64,000 bases of DNA from contig NZ_CP163443.1 in assembly GCF_041053055.1 (NCBI RefSeq), positions 5,873,001 to 5,937,000 of the forward strand, written 5' to 3'. This DNA is from Streptomyces sp. R41. Its GTDB lineage: Bacteria > Actinomycetota > Actinomycetes > Streptomycetales > Streptomycetaceae. The notes below the pieces were generated by a model. That model did no database searches and was not told the origin of the DNA. It saw only the letters and a list, made by a program, of their open reading frames with translations. Both the position numbers and the translations under genes were made by a program. This document shows, one piece after another, positions 35,537-44,981 of the stretch (the stretch's first letter is position 1; each line of letters starts with the position of its first letter).

Positions 35537-36742
35537 GTGCAGCGCCTCTATGACTTTCTCCGCAGACACCCGACGTGGGTCGACACCGCCTGGGCCGTCG
35601 TCCTGCTCGGGCTCGCCGGCGTGAGTGCCTCGAGTGTCAACGGGGCCCCGGACCACCACGGCTCGTTCGCCGAGGCGTTCGCGATCTCCGCCGTCCTGTG
35701 CGTCGTCGTCGCGCTGCGCCGCCGTATGCCGGAGAAGATGCTCCTGCTGACCTGCGCGATCGGGGCGGTCCAGCTGGCCCTGGACGTCGAGACGATGGTC
35801 GCCGACTTCGCCATGCTGGTGATCGTCTACACGGTCGCCGCGAACGGCGCGCGCTGGGCCTCCCGGCTGGCGCTGGCCGTCGGACTGTGCGCGGCGACCC
35901 TTGCGGAGGTGCGCTGGCCGCAGGGGGGCACGAGCGCCCTGGGCCATGTCGCGATAGCGGTGTTCCAGACGGTGCCGTTCGCTCTCGCCTGGGTGCTCGG
36001 CGACTCCCTGCGCACCCGCCGCGCCTACTTCGCCCAGCTGGAGGAGCGCGCCGCCCGCCTGGAGAAGGAGCGCGAGGCGCAGGCCAAGGTCGCGGTGGCC
36101 GCCGAGCGCGCCCGGATCGCACGCGAGCTGCACGATGTCGTCGCGCACAACGTCTCGGTGATGGTGGTCCAGGCCGACGGCGCCGCCTACGTCATGGACA
36201 CCGCACCGGACCAGGCCAAGAAGGCCCTGGAGACCATTTCCGGAACGGGCCGTCAGGCCCTCGCCGAGATGCGCCGCCTGCTCGGCGTACTGCGCACCGG
36301 CGAGCACGAGGAGAGCGGCGAGTACGTGCCGCAGCCCGACGTCGAGCAGCTCGACGACCTCATCGAGCAGTGCCGCACCTCGGGCCTCCCCGTCGACTTC
36401 AAGGTGGAGGGCACCCCGCGCCCCCTCCCCAGCGGCGTAGAGCTCACGGCGTACCGCATCGTGCAGGAGGCGCTCACCAACACGCGCAAGCACGGGGGGC
36501 CGAACGCGGGCGCGAGCGTGCGCCTGGTCTACTTCGACGACGGCCTCGGCCTGCTCGTCGAGGACGACGGCAAGGGCGCACCCCATGAGCTGTACGAGGA
36601 GGGGGGCGCCGACGGCCAGGGCCACGGCCTGATCGGCATGCGCGAGCGCGTCGGCATGGTCGGCGGCACCCTGGACGCGGGGCCCCGGCCCGGTGGAGGC
36701 TTCCGCATCAGCGCCCTGCTGCCGCTCAAGCCCGCCCACTGA
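35537..36742 (+). CDS. Sensor histidine kinase, HisKA_3 (NarL/DesK) type
   Basis: 401 aa. Four or five membrane segments span residues ~18-165, with no large external loop. A coiled coil leads to the phosphoacceptor box ERARIARELHDVVAHNVSVM. The HATPase part has YRIVQEALTNTRKH, VEDDGKGAPHE and GHGLIGMRERV. It pairs with the LuxR-type regulator 94 bp downstream. The ligand is unknown. GTG 35537 has no clear ribosome site, and a TACTCT element eight bases upstream leaves room for a leaderless message. Confidence 0.94.
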   Translation: MQRLYDFLRRHPTWVDTAWAVVLLGLAGVSASSVNGAPDHHGSFAEAFAISAVLCVVVALRRRMPEKMLLLTCAIGAVQLALDVETMVADFAMLVIVYTVAANGARWASRLALAVGLCAATLAEVRWPQGGTSALGHVAIAVFQTVPFALAWVLGDSLRTRRAYFAQLEERAARLEKEREAQAKVAVAAERARIARELHDVVAHNVSVMVVQADGAAYVMDTAPDQAKKALETISGTGRQALAEMRRLLGVLRTGEHEESGEYVPQPDVEQLDDLIEQCRTSGLPVDFKVEGTPRPLPSGVELTAYRIVQEALTNTRKHGGPNAGASVRLVYFDDGLGLLVEDDGKGAPHELYEEGGADGQGHGLIGMRERVGMVGGTLDAGPRPGGGFRISALLPLKPAH

Positions 36743-36836
36743 CACCTGTAACGACACCTTTTGACCGCTTATATAGCTTTTTGACTTCTGGCAGAGCTTT
36801 TCACCGAGCTTGTGACAGAGAGGGAAGAGGACCCCG

Positions 36837-37508
36837 ATGGCGATCCGAGTCATGCTCGTCGACGACCAGGTGCTGCTGCGCACCGGTTTCCGGATGGTGC
36901 TCGCCGCCCAGCCGGACATGGAGGTCGTGGCCGAGGCGGGCGACGGCGTCGAGGCCCTCCAGGTGCTGAGCGCCACCGCGGTCGACGTGGTGCTGATGGA
37001 CGTCCGCATGCCGAAGCTGGACGGCGTCGAGACCACCCGCCGCATCTGCTCCGAGCCCAACCCGCCGAAGGTGCTGATCCTCACCACCTTCGACCTCGAC
37101 GAGTACGCCTTCTCCGGGCTGAAGGCGGGCGCCTCCGGCTTCATGCTCAAGGACGTGCCGCCGGGCGAGCTGCTCACCGCCATCCGCTCCGTGCACAGCG
37201 GTGACGCCGTGGTCGCGCCCTCCACCACCCGGCGCCTGCTGGACCGTTTCGCGCCGATGCTGCCCAGCGCCGGCAAGGAGCACCAGCACAAGGAGCTGGA
37301 GCGGCTCACCGACCGTGAGCGCGAGGTCATGGTGCTGGTCGCACAGGGCCTGTCGAACGGGGAGATCGCGGCGCGCCTCGTGCTGTCCGAGGCGACCGTG
37401 AAGACGCATGTCGGGCGCATCCTGACCAAGCTGGGGCTGCGGGACCGGGTGCAGGTGGTCGTGCTCGCGTACGAGACGGGGCTGGTGCGGGCGGGCGGTC
37501 ACGGCTGA
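36837..37508 (+). CDS. Response regulator, NarL/FixJ family
   Basis: 223 aa. Receiver domain with the acidic pair in MLVDDQ, phosphoacceptor in VVLMDVRMPKLDGVE and the lysine in FMLKDVPPGEL. A LuxR-type helix-turn-helix follows (LTDREREVMVLVAQGLSNGEIAARLVLSEATVKTHVGRI). It is the partner of the upstream kinase. The 94-bp gap is AT-rich with TTTTGAC twice (about 36760 and 36780), so a separate promoter is possible. Targets unknown. Confidence 0.95.
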   Translation: MAIRVMLVDDQVLLRTGFRMVLAAQPDMEVVAEAGDGVEALQVLSATAVDVVLMDVRMPKLDGVETTRRICSEPNPPKVLILTTFDLDEYAFSGLKAGASGFMLKDVPPGELLTAIRSVHSGDAVVAPSTTRRLLDRFAPMLPSAGKEHQHKELERLTDREREVMVLVAQGLSNGEIAARLVLSEATVKTHVGRILTKLGLRDRVQVVVLAYETGLVRAGGHG

Positions 37509-37588
37509 CTCCGCAGCACGGCACGCGAGGGCGTAGCTGACGTCGGGGGCGTGACCGGGGCGTAATCGGCGCCCACTAGGGTCTGCGC

Positions 37589-38221
37589 ATGCTCCTGTGG
37601 ATCAACGGCCCCTTCGGGGGCGGCAAGACACAGACCGCACACGAGATCCGGCGACGGCTGCCCGGCAGCGTCGTCTGCGACCCGGAACACGCCGGCTTCG
37701 GCCTGCGCCGCGTGCTGCCGCCCGAACTGCGCGGAGATTTCCAGGACTTGGAGTCCTGGCGGCGGGGTGTGGTCGAGGTGCTCGACCTCGCCCTCGGCAA
37801 GCACGACGGCGTGATCATCGCCCCCATGACGGTCACGAACCCCCGCTACTTCGAGGAGACCGTCGGGCGGCTGCGCGAACTGGGCCACGACGTACGGCAC
37901 TTCGCGCTCCTCGCCGAGCGCGAGACCGTACTGAAGCGGCTGCGTGAGCGTGGTTTCGGGCACCTTCTTCAGTACGTCGCAGGCAAGGACGCCCCGCTGC
38001 GGCGCGAGAGTTGGGCCGTGCAGCAGCTCGACCACTGCCTGGAGCGGCTGCGCGAGCCGGAGTTCGCCGAGCATCTGTGGACGGACCACACGACGGTCGC
38101 CAAGACGGCCGACCGCATCGCCGTGTTGGCAGGCCTGACGCTCACACCGAACCGGGACGGGGCCGTACGGGGACGGCTGCGCAGGGCTTGGGTCGGGGCC
38201 AAGCACATCCGGTTCGACTGA
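37589..38221 (+). CDS. P-loop ATP-binding protein, TmrB-like
   Basis: 210 aa. Begins directly with a P-loop, LLWINGPFGGGKTQTAHEI, and continues with CDPEHAGFGLRRVLPP, then VIIAPMTVTNPRYFEE, and a lid containing RERGFGHLL. This layout matches TmrB, the Bacillus tunicamycin-resistance protein, and related kinase-like ATPases common in Streptomyces. Substrate unknown. A resistance or nucleotide/antibiotic-kinase role is only a suggestion. It stands alone, followed by an interspersed repeat. Confidence 0.75.
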   Translation: MLLWINGPFGGGKTQTAHEIRRRLPGSVVCDPEHAGFGLRRVLPPELRGDFQDLESWRRGVVEVLDLALGKHDGVIIAPMTVTNPRYFEETVGRLRELGHDVRHFALLAERETVLKRLRERGFGHLLQYVAGKDAPLRRESWAVQQLDHCLERLREPEFAEHLWTDHTTVAKTADRIAVLAGLTLTPNRDGAVRGRLRRAWVGAKHIRFD

Positions 38222-38250
38222 GGCACGGGCCGCCGATCTGGGCAGGCCTT

Positions 38251-38312
38251 CCGCAGGGCGATGGGGTCCCCCCGTTCGAGCGAAGCCGAGAACTTGGGGG
38301 AGGGTGGGCACA
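38251..38312 (+). repeat. Interspersed palindromic repeat, copy 2
   Basis: Matches copy 1 (16261-16315) in orientation: CCGCAGGGCGATGGGG, then TTCGAGCGAAGCCGAGA, a G-run and GGTGGGCACA. It lies in the gap between two convergent genes. Confidence 0.85.
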
Positions 38313-38343
38313 ACCGCCTGCGGTCCGCAGGTGTCCACAGGCC

Positions 38344-39450
38344 TCAGCGCAGGACGCCCTCCAGGAAGTCGCTCCCCAGCCGGGCCACCACGGCGACGTC
38401 CAGTTGGTGCAATACGTACCGCCCGCGGCGCCTCGTCGTGATCAGGCCCGCCTTCTTCAGCACTCCCAGATGCCGGGATATCTCGGGAGCCGTCATCCCG
38501 TGCACCTGCGCCAGCTCGCCCGTGGTGTACGCGCTGCGGGCCAGATGACGGCAGATCCGCATCCGGACCGGATGGGACAGCGCGGTCATCCGCAGGGTCA
38601 GCTGCTCGACCGAGGGCGGGGCGGCGAGCTCGGGCGAGCCGATGGGGTAGTGCAGCACAGGCTGCCAGCCGTACCGGTGCAGCACCATCAGGTGGGGCCG
38701 GCCGAGGCTGGTGGGCACGAGGAGAAGGCCGCCGTCGGTCGTGACCGTGTGGCCCTCGGTCAGCTTGTCGACGGTGAGCCGCCCGGCCGTCTCGTCCAGC
38801 GACACCGCGGGGGACACCGAGGTCAGCGCCTCGGTCAGGCTCTTGTGCCGGAGCAGGTCCGTCTTGTGGCGGGCCTCCGCGGCGAGCTGGTGGCGCAGCC
38901 GGGACCAGGACTCGGCGAAGAAGGCCTCGTCGCAGTCCTCCAGGAACTGCCTCAGCCAGGCCCGCACCCGCGGCGGATCCTCCAGCAGCCGCTCGGTGAA
39001 CCGCGTCTGCTGCGGCCCGCGCGAGGCGGCCAGATCCACGGCGCGTCGGCGCACCTCCGGGTCGGAGAGCGCGTGCGGCCCGTACGAGCTGTAGGCCAGC
39101 GCGCACGTGAACTCCAGGGCCGCGTCCACGAACTGCTCGTCCGTGAGCTTGTCCAGCAGGTCCAGGTCCTCGGCGAGCGTCGCGCCCGGCAGCGTGGTCC
39201 CGCCCGGGATGCCCGCGCAGGGCAGGAACAGGTCCGAGAACGTCGTACGCCACAGGAAGTCCGCCTCGCACATCCGGTCCGCGAGATGCGGGTCGAGCCG
39301 CGCGGTGACGCCGGTCGCCCAGCCCTGCAGCCCGGGGTGGTGCGCCGGCTCGGCCAGGGCATGCAGCGCCATCCCGAGCTCGGCCAGCGGCGACGGCACG
39401 ACAGCGATGCGCTCCCGCCGCAGCCCGGTGATGTCGATGTGCACGCTCAT
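38344..39450 (-). CDS. ArsR-type regulator with DUF5937 domain
   Basis: 368 aa from ATG 39450 (MSVHIDITGL, the usual family start). The first ~250 residues are the DUF5937 domain (ERIAVVPSPLAELGMALHALAEPAHH). The C-terminal ~85 are a winged helix: MTALSHPVRMRICRHLAR, the recognition helix MTAPEISRHLGVLKKAGL, and ITTRRRGRYVLHQLD. Such proteins usually sit beside the gene they control. Here a perfect 33-bp palindrome and then a small divergent gene follow upstream. No metal-binding cysteines are obvious, so the signal is unlikely to be a classical ArsR metal. Confidence 0.9.
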   Translation of the reverse strand: MSVHIDITGLRRERIAVVPSPLAELGMALHALAEPAHHPGLQGWATGVTARLDPHLADRMCEADFLWRTTFSDLFLPCAGIPGGTTLPGATLAEDLDLLDKLTDEQFVDAALEFTCALAYSSYGPHALSDPEVRRRAVDLAASRGPQQTRFTERLLEDPPRVRAWLRQFLEDCDEAFFAESWSRLRHQLAAEARHKTDLLRHKSLTEALTSVSPAVSLDETAGRLTVDKLTEGHTVTTDGGLLLVPTSLGRPHLMVLHRYGWQPVLHYPIGSPELAAPPSVEQLTLRMTALSHPVRMRICRHLARSAYTTGELAQVHGMTAPEISRHLGVLKKAGLITTRRRGRYVLHQLDVAVVARLGSDFLEGVLR

Positions 39451-39483
39451 GTCCCCAATGGTGCACTCCACCACTGACAACGC

Positions 39484-39516
39484 CGCCCCGATTGACGGCG
39501 GCCGTCAATCGGGGCG
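39484..39516. promoter_or_regulatory. Perfect 33-bp palindrome, probable operator
   Basis: Arms CGCCCCGATTGACGGC (39484-39499) and its exact complement (39501-39516) around a single G. It lies 34 bases upstream of the DUF5937 regulator's start and 112 bases before the divergent small gene. It lacks a U-tract and lies upstream of both genes, so an operator is likelier than a terminator. Confidence 0.75.
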
Positions 39517-39628
39517 ACAGACGCCGTGAGCAGGCGCAACCTGGGATGACCGGGCCCGCGGTGCAGCCGCTGATGGATGGGACACGGGCCTATTGGATCC
39601 CATCCCTCGTCCCGAGAGGCGACTCGCC

Positions 39629-39841
39629 ATGAGCATCACCCAGCAGTACCTCCTCGACACCTACCGTGCTGCGCGGCACGGCGAGCCCGCCCCGCCCGCA
39701 CCCGGCAGCCACGACTGGCAGGTCGCGCGCGAACTGCGCGGCTACCGGCAGTTCCGGGCGGTCGTGGCGGAGCGCCCGGCACACGGCCGGATACGGGAGG
39801 CCCTGGGCCGGTGGCTGCACGGGCGCCGCGTCAGCTGCTGA
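39629..39841 (+). CDS. Small hypothetical protein, 70 aa
   Basis: 70 aa from ATG 39629 with GAGAGG nine bases upstream. Mostly helical, with SITQQYLLDTYRAARHGEP at the start and a basic C-terminus (IREALGRWLHGRR). No membrane segment or known motif. It is divergent from the DUF5937 regulator and shares its palindrome-bearing intergenic region, so it is the natural candidate for regulation by it. An 8-bp inverted repeat (GGATGGGA/TCCCATCC, 39575-39605) lies in its leader. Its last 11 bases overlap the convergent aldolase gene. Confidence 0.65.
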   Translation: MSITQQYLLDTYRAARHGEPAPPAPGSHDWQVARELRGYRQFRAVVAERPAHGRIREALGRWLHGRRVSC

Positions 39842-41063
39842 CGCCGGGCAGCCGCTCCACGAAGTCCCGTACGGCCGCCTTGACGTCGTCGGCCGTCCAC
39901 TCCAGGCCGGGCGCCGCCACCGTGACCTCGGTGAACGCCAGCCCCGGGCCGCCACGGACCCAGCTCTGCGCGAAGAGGCCGGTCTTCGTCTCCTCGGTCT
40001 GCCGCAGCCCCGCGTTCGTGAGGTTGTCGGGCTCGTACGGCAGCCAGACCTGGAACTGGTGGGTGTGCGGCTCCTCGGGGTGGACGCGTGCCCACGGAAC
40101 TCCGGCCTCCGCGAACCCCTCGCGCAGCGCGGCGGCGACGACGCGCGCGTGGGCCACGTATTCCGGCAGCCGGGGCAGCTCCTGCTCCAGGCCGATGAGC
40201 GCGGCCAGGGCCGTCGGGAACTGCTGGAGGATCATGCCCCCGTACCGGTGCCGCCAGGTCTTCGCCTCGTCGATGAGTGTCTTCGGGCCCGCGATCGCCG
40301 CCCCGCCGAAGCCGCCGAGCGACTTGTAGAACGACACGTAGACGCTGTCGGCGAGATCCGCGATCTCGTCCAGGGGCCGGCCGAAATGCGTGGCGCACTC
40401 CCACAGCCGGGCACCGTCGATGTGGACCACCGCGTCGCGTTCCCGGGCGGCCTCGGCGACCTCGGAGAGCTCCTCCCAGGAGGGCAGCACGAAACCGGCG
40501 TCCCTGAGTGGCAGTTCCAGCATCAGCGCACCGAAGGGCTCGTCGAAGTCCCGTATCTCCTCGGCGGTCGGGAGCCGGGGCTGGTCGGTCACACGGACCG
40601 GCCGCAAGCCGCTGACCTGGCTGAACGCATGCCGCTCATGGACCTCGGGATGGCCGAGCGCATGCACCGCGACGGTCGCGTTCCCGGTGCGGCCCGCCCA
40701 GCAGCGCAGGGCGACCTGCTGGGCCATGGTGCCGGTGGGGAAGAAGGCGGCGGCATCCATGCCGAGCAGCCCCGCGACCCGCTCCTCCAGCGTCTCGACG
40801 ACACCGTCGCCGTACATGTCCGCCCGCTGGTCGAGGTCGTGCATGCCCTCGGCGCTCTCGTTCAGCCAGGCCAGGCGCTCGCGGATCGTCTGCTGGTAGC
40901 TGGGCCTCCACAGCACCCGCTCCGCTGCCCTCCAGGCGACAGTTCGCTGTTCGAATCGTTGCTCCGGGGACAGCTCCGCCGTCTCCTGCGTGACCTTCTC
41001 GGCCGTCTCGCCCACGGGCTGCTCCGCGGGCTCCGTCTCGGTCTCTGCCGCCGTGTCGCTCAT
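39831..41063 (-). CDS. Threonine aldolase / beta-eliminating lyase family, PLP enzyme
   Basis: 410 aa from ATG 41063. The N-terminal ~45 residues are Thr/Glu-rich. The PLP lysine is in VSFYKSLGG (Lys247), with [19 protein letters not shown] for the cofactor aspartate and [18 protein letters not shown] for the phosphate site. It belongs to the low-specificity threonine aldolase group, cleaving threonine to glycine and acetaldehyde, though some relatives are tyrosine phenol-lyase-like. Substrate is inferred. Confidence 0.9.
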   Translation of the reverse strand: MSDTAAETETEPAEQPVGETAEKVTQETAELSPEQRFEQRTVAWRAAERVLWRPSYQQTIRERLAWLNESAEGMHDLDQRADMYGDGVVETLEERVAGLLGMDAAAFFPTGTMAQQVALRCWAGRTGNATVAVHALGHPEVHERHAFSQVSGLRPVRVTDQPRLPTAEEIRDFDEPFGALMLELPLRDAGFVLPSWEELSEVAEAARERDAVVHIDGARLWECATHFGRPLDEIADLADSVYVSFYKSLGGFGGAAIAGPKTLIDEAKTWRHRYGGMILQQFPTALAALIGLEQELPRLPEYVAHARVVAAALREGFAEAGVPWARVHPEEPHTHQFQVWLPYEPDNLTNAGLRQTEETKTGLFAQSWVRGGPGLAFTEVTVAAPGLEWTADDVKAAVRDFVERLPGVSS

Positions 41064-41117
41064 CCCTGGATGATGTCGCGAGCCCACCCGACGGGTCACC
41101 CCGATTTCCGCGCCCCC

Positions 41118-41182
41118 GCGACGTGCGGAAACCCGGTCCCCGCGACCTGCGGAAACCCGGCCTCCACGACCTGCGGAAACCC
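41118..41182. repeat. Three tandem 24-bp repeats
   Basis: CGACCTGCGGAAACCC (first copy CGACGTGCGGAAACCC) recurs with an exact 24-bp period starting at 41119, 41143 and 41167. It lies between the aldolase start and the DUF2520 gene, about 100 bp before the cofactor operon. Confidence 0.85.
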
Positions 41183-41282
41183 ACAGCCTGTGGACAACAA
41201 AACGGCCGTCGAACCAATCGCGTTAACATGACGAGAAATCGTCCGGTACCCCGAGCGGACTGGAACGGAAGGCCGCCGTCGA

Positions 41283-42203
41283 GTGAGTACATTCCCACAG
41301 CCAGACCCCAAGGACCGCCCCGCGCGGCTCACCGTCGGCGTTGTCGGCGCCGGCCGTGTCGGCCCCGCGCTCGCCGCGGCCCTCCAGCTGGCCGGGCACC
41401 GCCCGGTGGCCGTCTCCGGGGTCTCCGACGCCTCCAAGCGGCGGGCCGCGCAGTTGCTGCCCGATGTGCCGCTGATGTCCCCGGCACAGGTCCTGGAGCG
41501 CGCGGAGCTGGTGCTGCTGACCGTCCCGGACGATGCCCTGCCCGGGCTCGTCGAGGGACTCGCCGAGACGGGGGCCGTGCGGCCCGGGCAGCTGCTCGTG
41601 CACACTTCCGGGCGGTACGGCGCGCGCGTGCTCGACCCGGCGCTCAGGGCGGGCGCGCTGCCCCTCGCGCTGCACCCCGCGATGACCTTCAGCGGCACCC
41701 CTGTGGACGTGCAGCGGCTTGCCGGATGCTCCTTCGGTGTCACCGCGCCCGAGGAGCTGCGGCTGGCCGCCGAGGCCCTGGTGATCGAGATGGGCGGCGA
41801 GCCCGAGTGGATCGCCGAGGAGAGCCGGCCGCTCTACCACGCGGCCCTCGCGCTCGGCGCCAACCACCTGGTGACCCTGGTCGCCGAGTCCATGGAGCTG
41901 CTGCGCGCCGCAGGCGTGGAGGCCCCCGACCGGATGCTGGGCCCGCTGCTCGGTGCCGCCCTGGACAACGCCCTCAGGTCGGGCGACGCGGCCCTCACCG
42001 GGCCCGTCGCGCGCGGGGACGCGGGCACGGTCGCCGCGCACGTCGCCGAGTTGCGCAAGCACGCACCGCAGACCGTCGCCGGCTACCTCGCGATGGCCCG
42101 CGCGACCGCCGACCGCGCGCTCGCCCACGGTCTGCTCAAGCCGGAACTCGCCGAGGACCTTCTCGGGGTACTCGCCAACGGCACCGAGGGAGATGCCGGA
42201 TGA
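41283..42203 (+). CDS. Rossmann-fold DUF2520 oxidoreductase heading the panC-nad operon
   Basis: 306 aa. An NAD(P)-binding Rossmann fold starts at [17 protein letters not shown]. The DUF2520 C-terminal half includes [17 protein letters not shown] and [18 protein letters not shown]. The fold resembles ketopantoate reductase, and a DUF2520-type protein (PanG) has been reported as an alternative ketopantoate reductase in Francisella. Its coupling to panC (ATGA overlap) fits that role, which would supply pantoate for PanC. This remains inference. Confidence 0.88.
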   Translation: MSTFPQPDPKDRPARLTVGVVGAGRVGPALAAALQLAGHRPVAVSGVSDASKRRAAQLLPDVPLMSPAQVLERAELVLLTVPDDALPGLVEGLAETGAVRPGQLLVHTSGRYGARVLDPALRAGALPLALHPAMTFSGTPVDVQRLAGCSFGVTAPEELRLAAEALVIEMGGEPEWIAEESRPLYHAALALGANHLVTLVAESMELLRAAGVEAPDRMLGPLLGAALDNALRSGDAALTGPVARGDAGTVAAHVAELRKHAPQTVAGYLAMARATADRALAHGLLKPELAEDLLGVLANGTEGDAG

Positions 42204-43192
42204 CCACCGCCCTGCTGCGCACCGCCGACGATCTGCACGCACGCGTGCGTACGGGACGCCGAGCCGTCGTGATGACCATGGGCGCCCTCCACGAGGGCCA
42301 CGCCACACTGATCCGCACCGCCCGCGAGATCGCCGGAGACCAGGGCGAAGTGGTCGTCACCGTCTTCGTGAACCCGCTCCAGTTCGGCAAGGGCGAGGAC
42401 CTCGACCGCTACCCGCGCACCCTCGACGCCGACCTCAAGATCGCCGAACTGGCGGGTGCGGACGTGGTGTTCGCCCCTTCCGTGGACGAGGTCTACCCGG
42501 GCGGCGAACCCCAGGTCCGCATCTCCGCGGGCCCCATGGGCGGGCGCCTGGAGGGCGCCGTGCGCCCCGGCCACTTCGACGGCATGCTCACCGTCGTCGC
42601 CAAACTGCTGCACCTCACCCGGCCCGACGTGGCGTTGTACGGGCAGAAGGACGCCCAGCAGCTCGCCCTGATCCGGCGCATGGTGCGCGACCTGAACTTC
42701 GGCGTGGAGATCGTCGGCGTGCCCACCGTGCGCGAGGAGGACGGGCTCGCCCTCTCCAGCCGCAACCGCTACCTCTCGCCCGGGGAGCGGCGCACCGCCC
42801 TCGCGCTCTCGCAGGCCCTGTTCGCCGGCCGCGACCGGCACGCCGCGCAGGAGGCCCTGCGCGCGCGTGCCCGCGAAGTGCCCGCCACACGCGCGCGTGC
42901 CGAGGCCCTCAGCGCCATAGGCGAATCCCGCGCCGCGGCCGACGCGCACGCTGTCGCCAAGGCCGTCCCCGGCGGCCCCGCGGGCGTCCGCGCTGCCGCC
43001 CGGCTGATCCTCGACGAGGCGGCCCGAATGCAGCCGCCGCTGGTCCTGGACTACCTGACCCTGGTCGACCCGTCCGACTTCACGGAGGTCGAGGACGACT
43101 TCACCGGCGAGGCGGTTCTCGCCGTCGCCGCCCGGGTCGGGACGACCCGGCTGATCGACAACATCCCCCTCACCTTCGGAGCCGCCTCGTGA
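42200..43192 (+). CDS. panC: Pantothenate synthetase
   Basis: 330 aa. Joins pantoate and beta-alanine using ATP. Motifs: [15 protein letters not shown] (HxGH nucleotide site), [26 protein letters not shown], and the KMSKS-like loop [20 protein letters not shown]. It starts within the DUF2520 stop and its own stop overlaps nadB (GTGA), making a tightly coupled run. Longer than typical PanC by some 40 residues, with an extra Ala/Arg-rich stretch around residues 215-260. Confidence 0.96.
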   Translation: MTTALLRTADDLHARVRTGRRAVVMTMGALHEGHATLIRTAREIAGDQGEVVVTVFVNPLQFGKGEDLDRYPRTLDADLKIAELAGADVVFAPSVDEVYPGGEPQVRISAGPMGGRLEGAVRPGHFDGMLTVVAKLLHLTRPDVALYGQKDAQQLALIRRMVRDLNFGVEIVGVPTVREEDGLALSSRNRYLSPGERRTALALSQALFAGRDRHAAQEALRARAREVPATRARAEALSAIGESRAAADAHAVAKAVPGGPAGVRAAARLILDEAARMQPPLVLDYLTLVDPSDFTEVEDDFTGEAVLAVAARVGTTRLIDNIPLTFGAAS

Positions 43193-44976
43193 CCGGCAAT
43201 GGCACAGGTACAGGTACTGGCATACGACTGCACGCGCCCGCCCCCGGCTGGGCCCTCACCGCGGATGTCGTGGTCGTCGGCTCCGGGGTCGCTGGTCTCA
43301 CCGCGGCCCTGCGCTGCGAGGCCGCGGGCCTGAAGACCGTCGTGGTCACCAAGGCCCGCCTCGACGACGGCTCCACGCGCTGGGCGCAGGGCGGCATCGC
43401 GGCGGCCCTCGGTGACGGCGACACCCCCGAGCAGCACCTCGACGACACCCTGGTGGCGGGCGCGGGCCTGTGCGACGAGGAGGCCGTACGCATCCTCGTC
43501 ACCGAGGGCCCCGACGCCGTACGCCGCCTGATCGCGACCGGCGCCCACTTCGACGAGTCCACCGAAGGCGAGCTGGCACTCACCCGCGAGGGCGGCCACC
43601 ACCGCCGCCGCATCGCGCACGCGGGGGGCGACGCGACAGGCGCCGAGATCTCCCGCGCCCTGGTCGAAGCGGTACGCGCGCGTGGCCTGCGCACGGTCGA
43701 GAACGCGCTCGTCCTTGACCTCCTCACGGACGCCGACGGCCGCACCGCGGGTGTCACCCTGCACGTCATGGGAGAGGGCCAGCACGACGGCGTGGGAGCC
43801 GTGTACGCCCCCGCCGTGGTCCTCGCGACCGGCGGCATGGGCCAGGTCTTCTCGGCTACCACCAACCCGTCGGTCTCCACGGGCGACGGCGTGGCGCTCG
43901 CCCTGCGCGCGGGCGCCGAGGTCTCCGACCTCGAATTCGTGCAGTTCCACCCGACGGTGCTGTTCCTGGGCCCGGACGCGGAGGGCCAGCAGCCGCTGGT
44001 CTCCGAAGCGGTGCGCGGCGAGGGCGCCCACCTGGTCGACGCGAACGGCGTGCGCTTCATGGTCGGGCAGCACGAGCTGGCCGAGCTGGCGCCCCGGGAC
44101 ATCGTCGCCAAGGGCATCATGCGCCGCATGCAGGAGCAGGACGCCGAGCACATGTTCCTCGACGCCCGGCACTTCGGCGCCGACATGTGGGAGCACCGCT
44201 TCCCGACGATCCTGGCCGCCTGCCGCGCTCACGACATCGACCCGGTCACCGAGCCCGTCCCGGTCGCCCCGGCCGCCCACTACGCCTCCGGAGGCGTCCG
44301 CACGGACGCACGGGGGCGCACCACGGTGCCGGGCCTGTACGCGTGCGGCGAGGTCGCCTGCACGGGCGTCCACGGCGCCAACCGGCTCGCTTCGAACTCC
44401 CTCCTGGAAGGCCTCGTCTACGCCGAGCGCATCGCCGTCGACATCGCCGAGAGCCAGGCGGAGAACGGCCTCCACGCGCGCGTGCCCGTACCGGTCCCGC
44501 ACCCCGAGAAGCCCGCGCACCCGTTGCTCGCCCCCGAGTCCCGGTTCGCGATCCAGCGGATCATGACGGACGGCGCGGGCGTGCTGAGGTCGGCCGAGTC
44601 CCTCGCTCAGGCGGCCGACCGCCTCCAGCAACTGCACACCGACGCGCGCGACGCCCTCGACGAGAACGGCAAGACCTCCGAGCCCGGCGTCGACACCTGG
44701 GAGGCCACCAACCTCCTGTGCGTGGCCCGGGTCCTGGTCGCCGCCGCCCGTAGGCGCGAGGAGACCCGCGGCTGCCACTGGCGCGAGGACCACGCCGACC
44801 GGGACGACACCGACTGGCGCCGTCACATCGTCGTGCGGCTGAATCCCGACCGGACGCTCGCCGTACACACCACCGACACAGCAGACTTCCCCCCGACCGT
44901 CCCCCAAGCCCTCGGCTTCGCTCGAGCAGGGGGGACCTCCATGCCCCAGCCGGCGCCCCGTCCCCAGGAGCAGTGA
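43189..44976 (+). CDS. nadB: L-aspartate oxidase
   Basis: 595 aa. A flavoprotein that oxidises aspartate to iminoaspartate for NAD synthesis. FAD site [35 protein letters not shown]; active-site region [11 protein letters not shown]; and [30 protein letters not shown]. The C-terminal ~28 residues (from about 568) are unlike other NadB proteins and are encoded by a copy of the interspersed palindromic repeat (44889-44946). NadA is not in this window; NadC follows. Confidence 0.96.
   Translation: MTGNGTGTGTGIRLHAPAPGWALTADVVVVGSGVAGLTAALRCEAAGLKTVVVTKARLDDGSTRWAQGGIAAALGDGDTPEQHLDDTLVAGAGLCDEEAVRILVTEGPDAVRRLIATGAHFDESTEGELALTREGGHHRRRIAHAGGDATGAEISRALVEAVRARGLRTVENALVLDLLTDADGRTAGVTLHVMGEGQHDGVGAVYAPAVVLATGGMGQVFSATTNPSVSTGDGVALALRAGAEVSDLEFVQFHPTVLFLGPDAEGQQPLVSEAVRGEGAHLVDANGVRFMVGQHELAELAPRDIVAKGIMRRMQEQDAEHMFLDARHFGADMWEHRFPTILAACRAHDIDPVTEPVPVAPAAHYASGGVRTDARGRTTVPGLYACGEVACTGVHGANRLASNSLLEGLVYAERIAVDIAESQAENGLHARVPVPVPHPEKPAHPLLAPESRFAIQRIMTDGAGVLRSAESLAQAADRLQQLHTDARDALDENGKTSEPGVDTWEATNLLCVARVLVAAARRREETRGCHWREDHADRDDTDWRRHIVVRLNPDRTLAVHTTDTADFPPTVPQALGFARAGGTSMPQPAPRPQEQ
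44889..44946 (-). repeat. Interspersed palindromic repeat, copy 3, inside nadB
   Basis: Inverted relative to copies 1 and 2: C-run, CTCGGCTTCGCTCGAGCA, G-run, ACCTCCATGCCCC. It is read in frame as the last residues of nadB ([15 protein letters not shown]). Here a normally intergenic repeat has become coding. Confidence 0.85.
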
Positions 44977-44981
44977 CAGCA

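Noticed and set aside
35435..37429. Minus-strand frame opposite the two-component genes
   Set aside because: The plus strand carries intact kinase and regulator motifs, and the minus frame has none.
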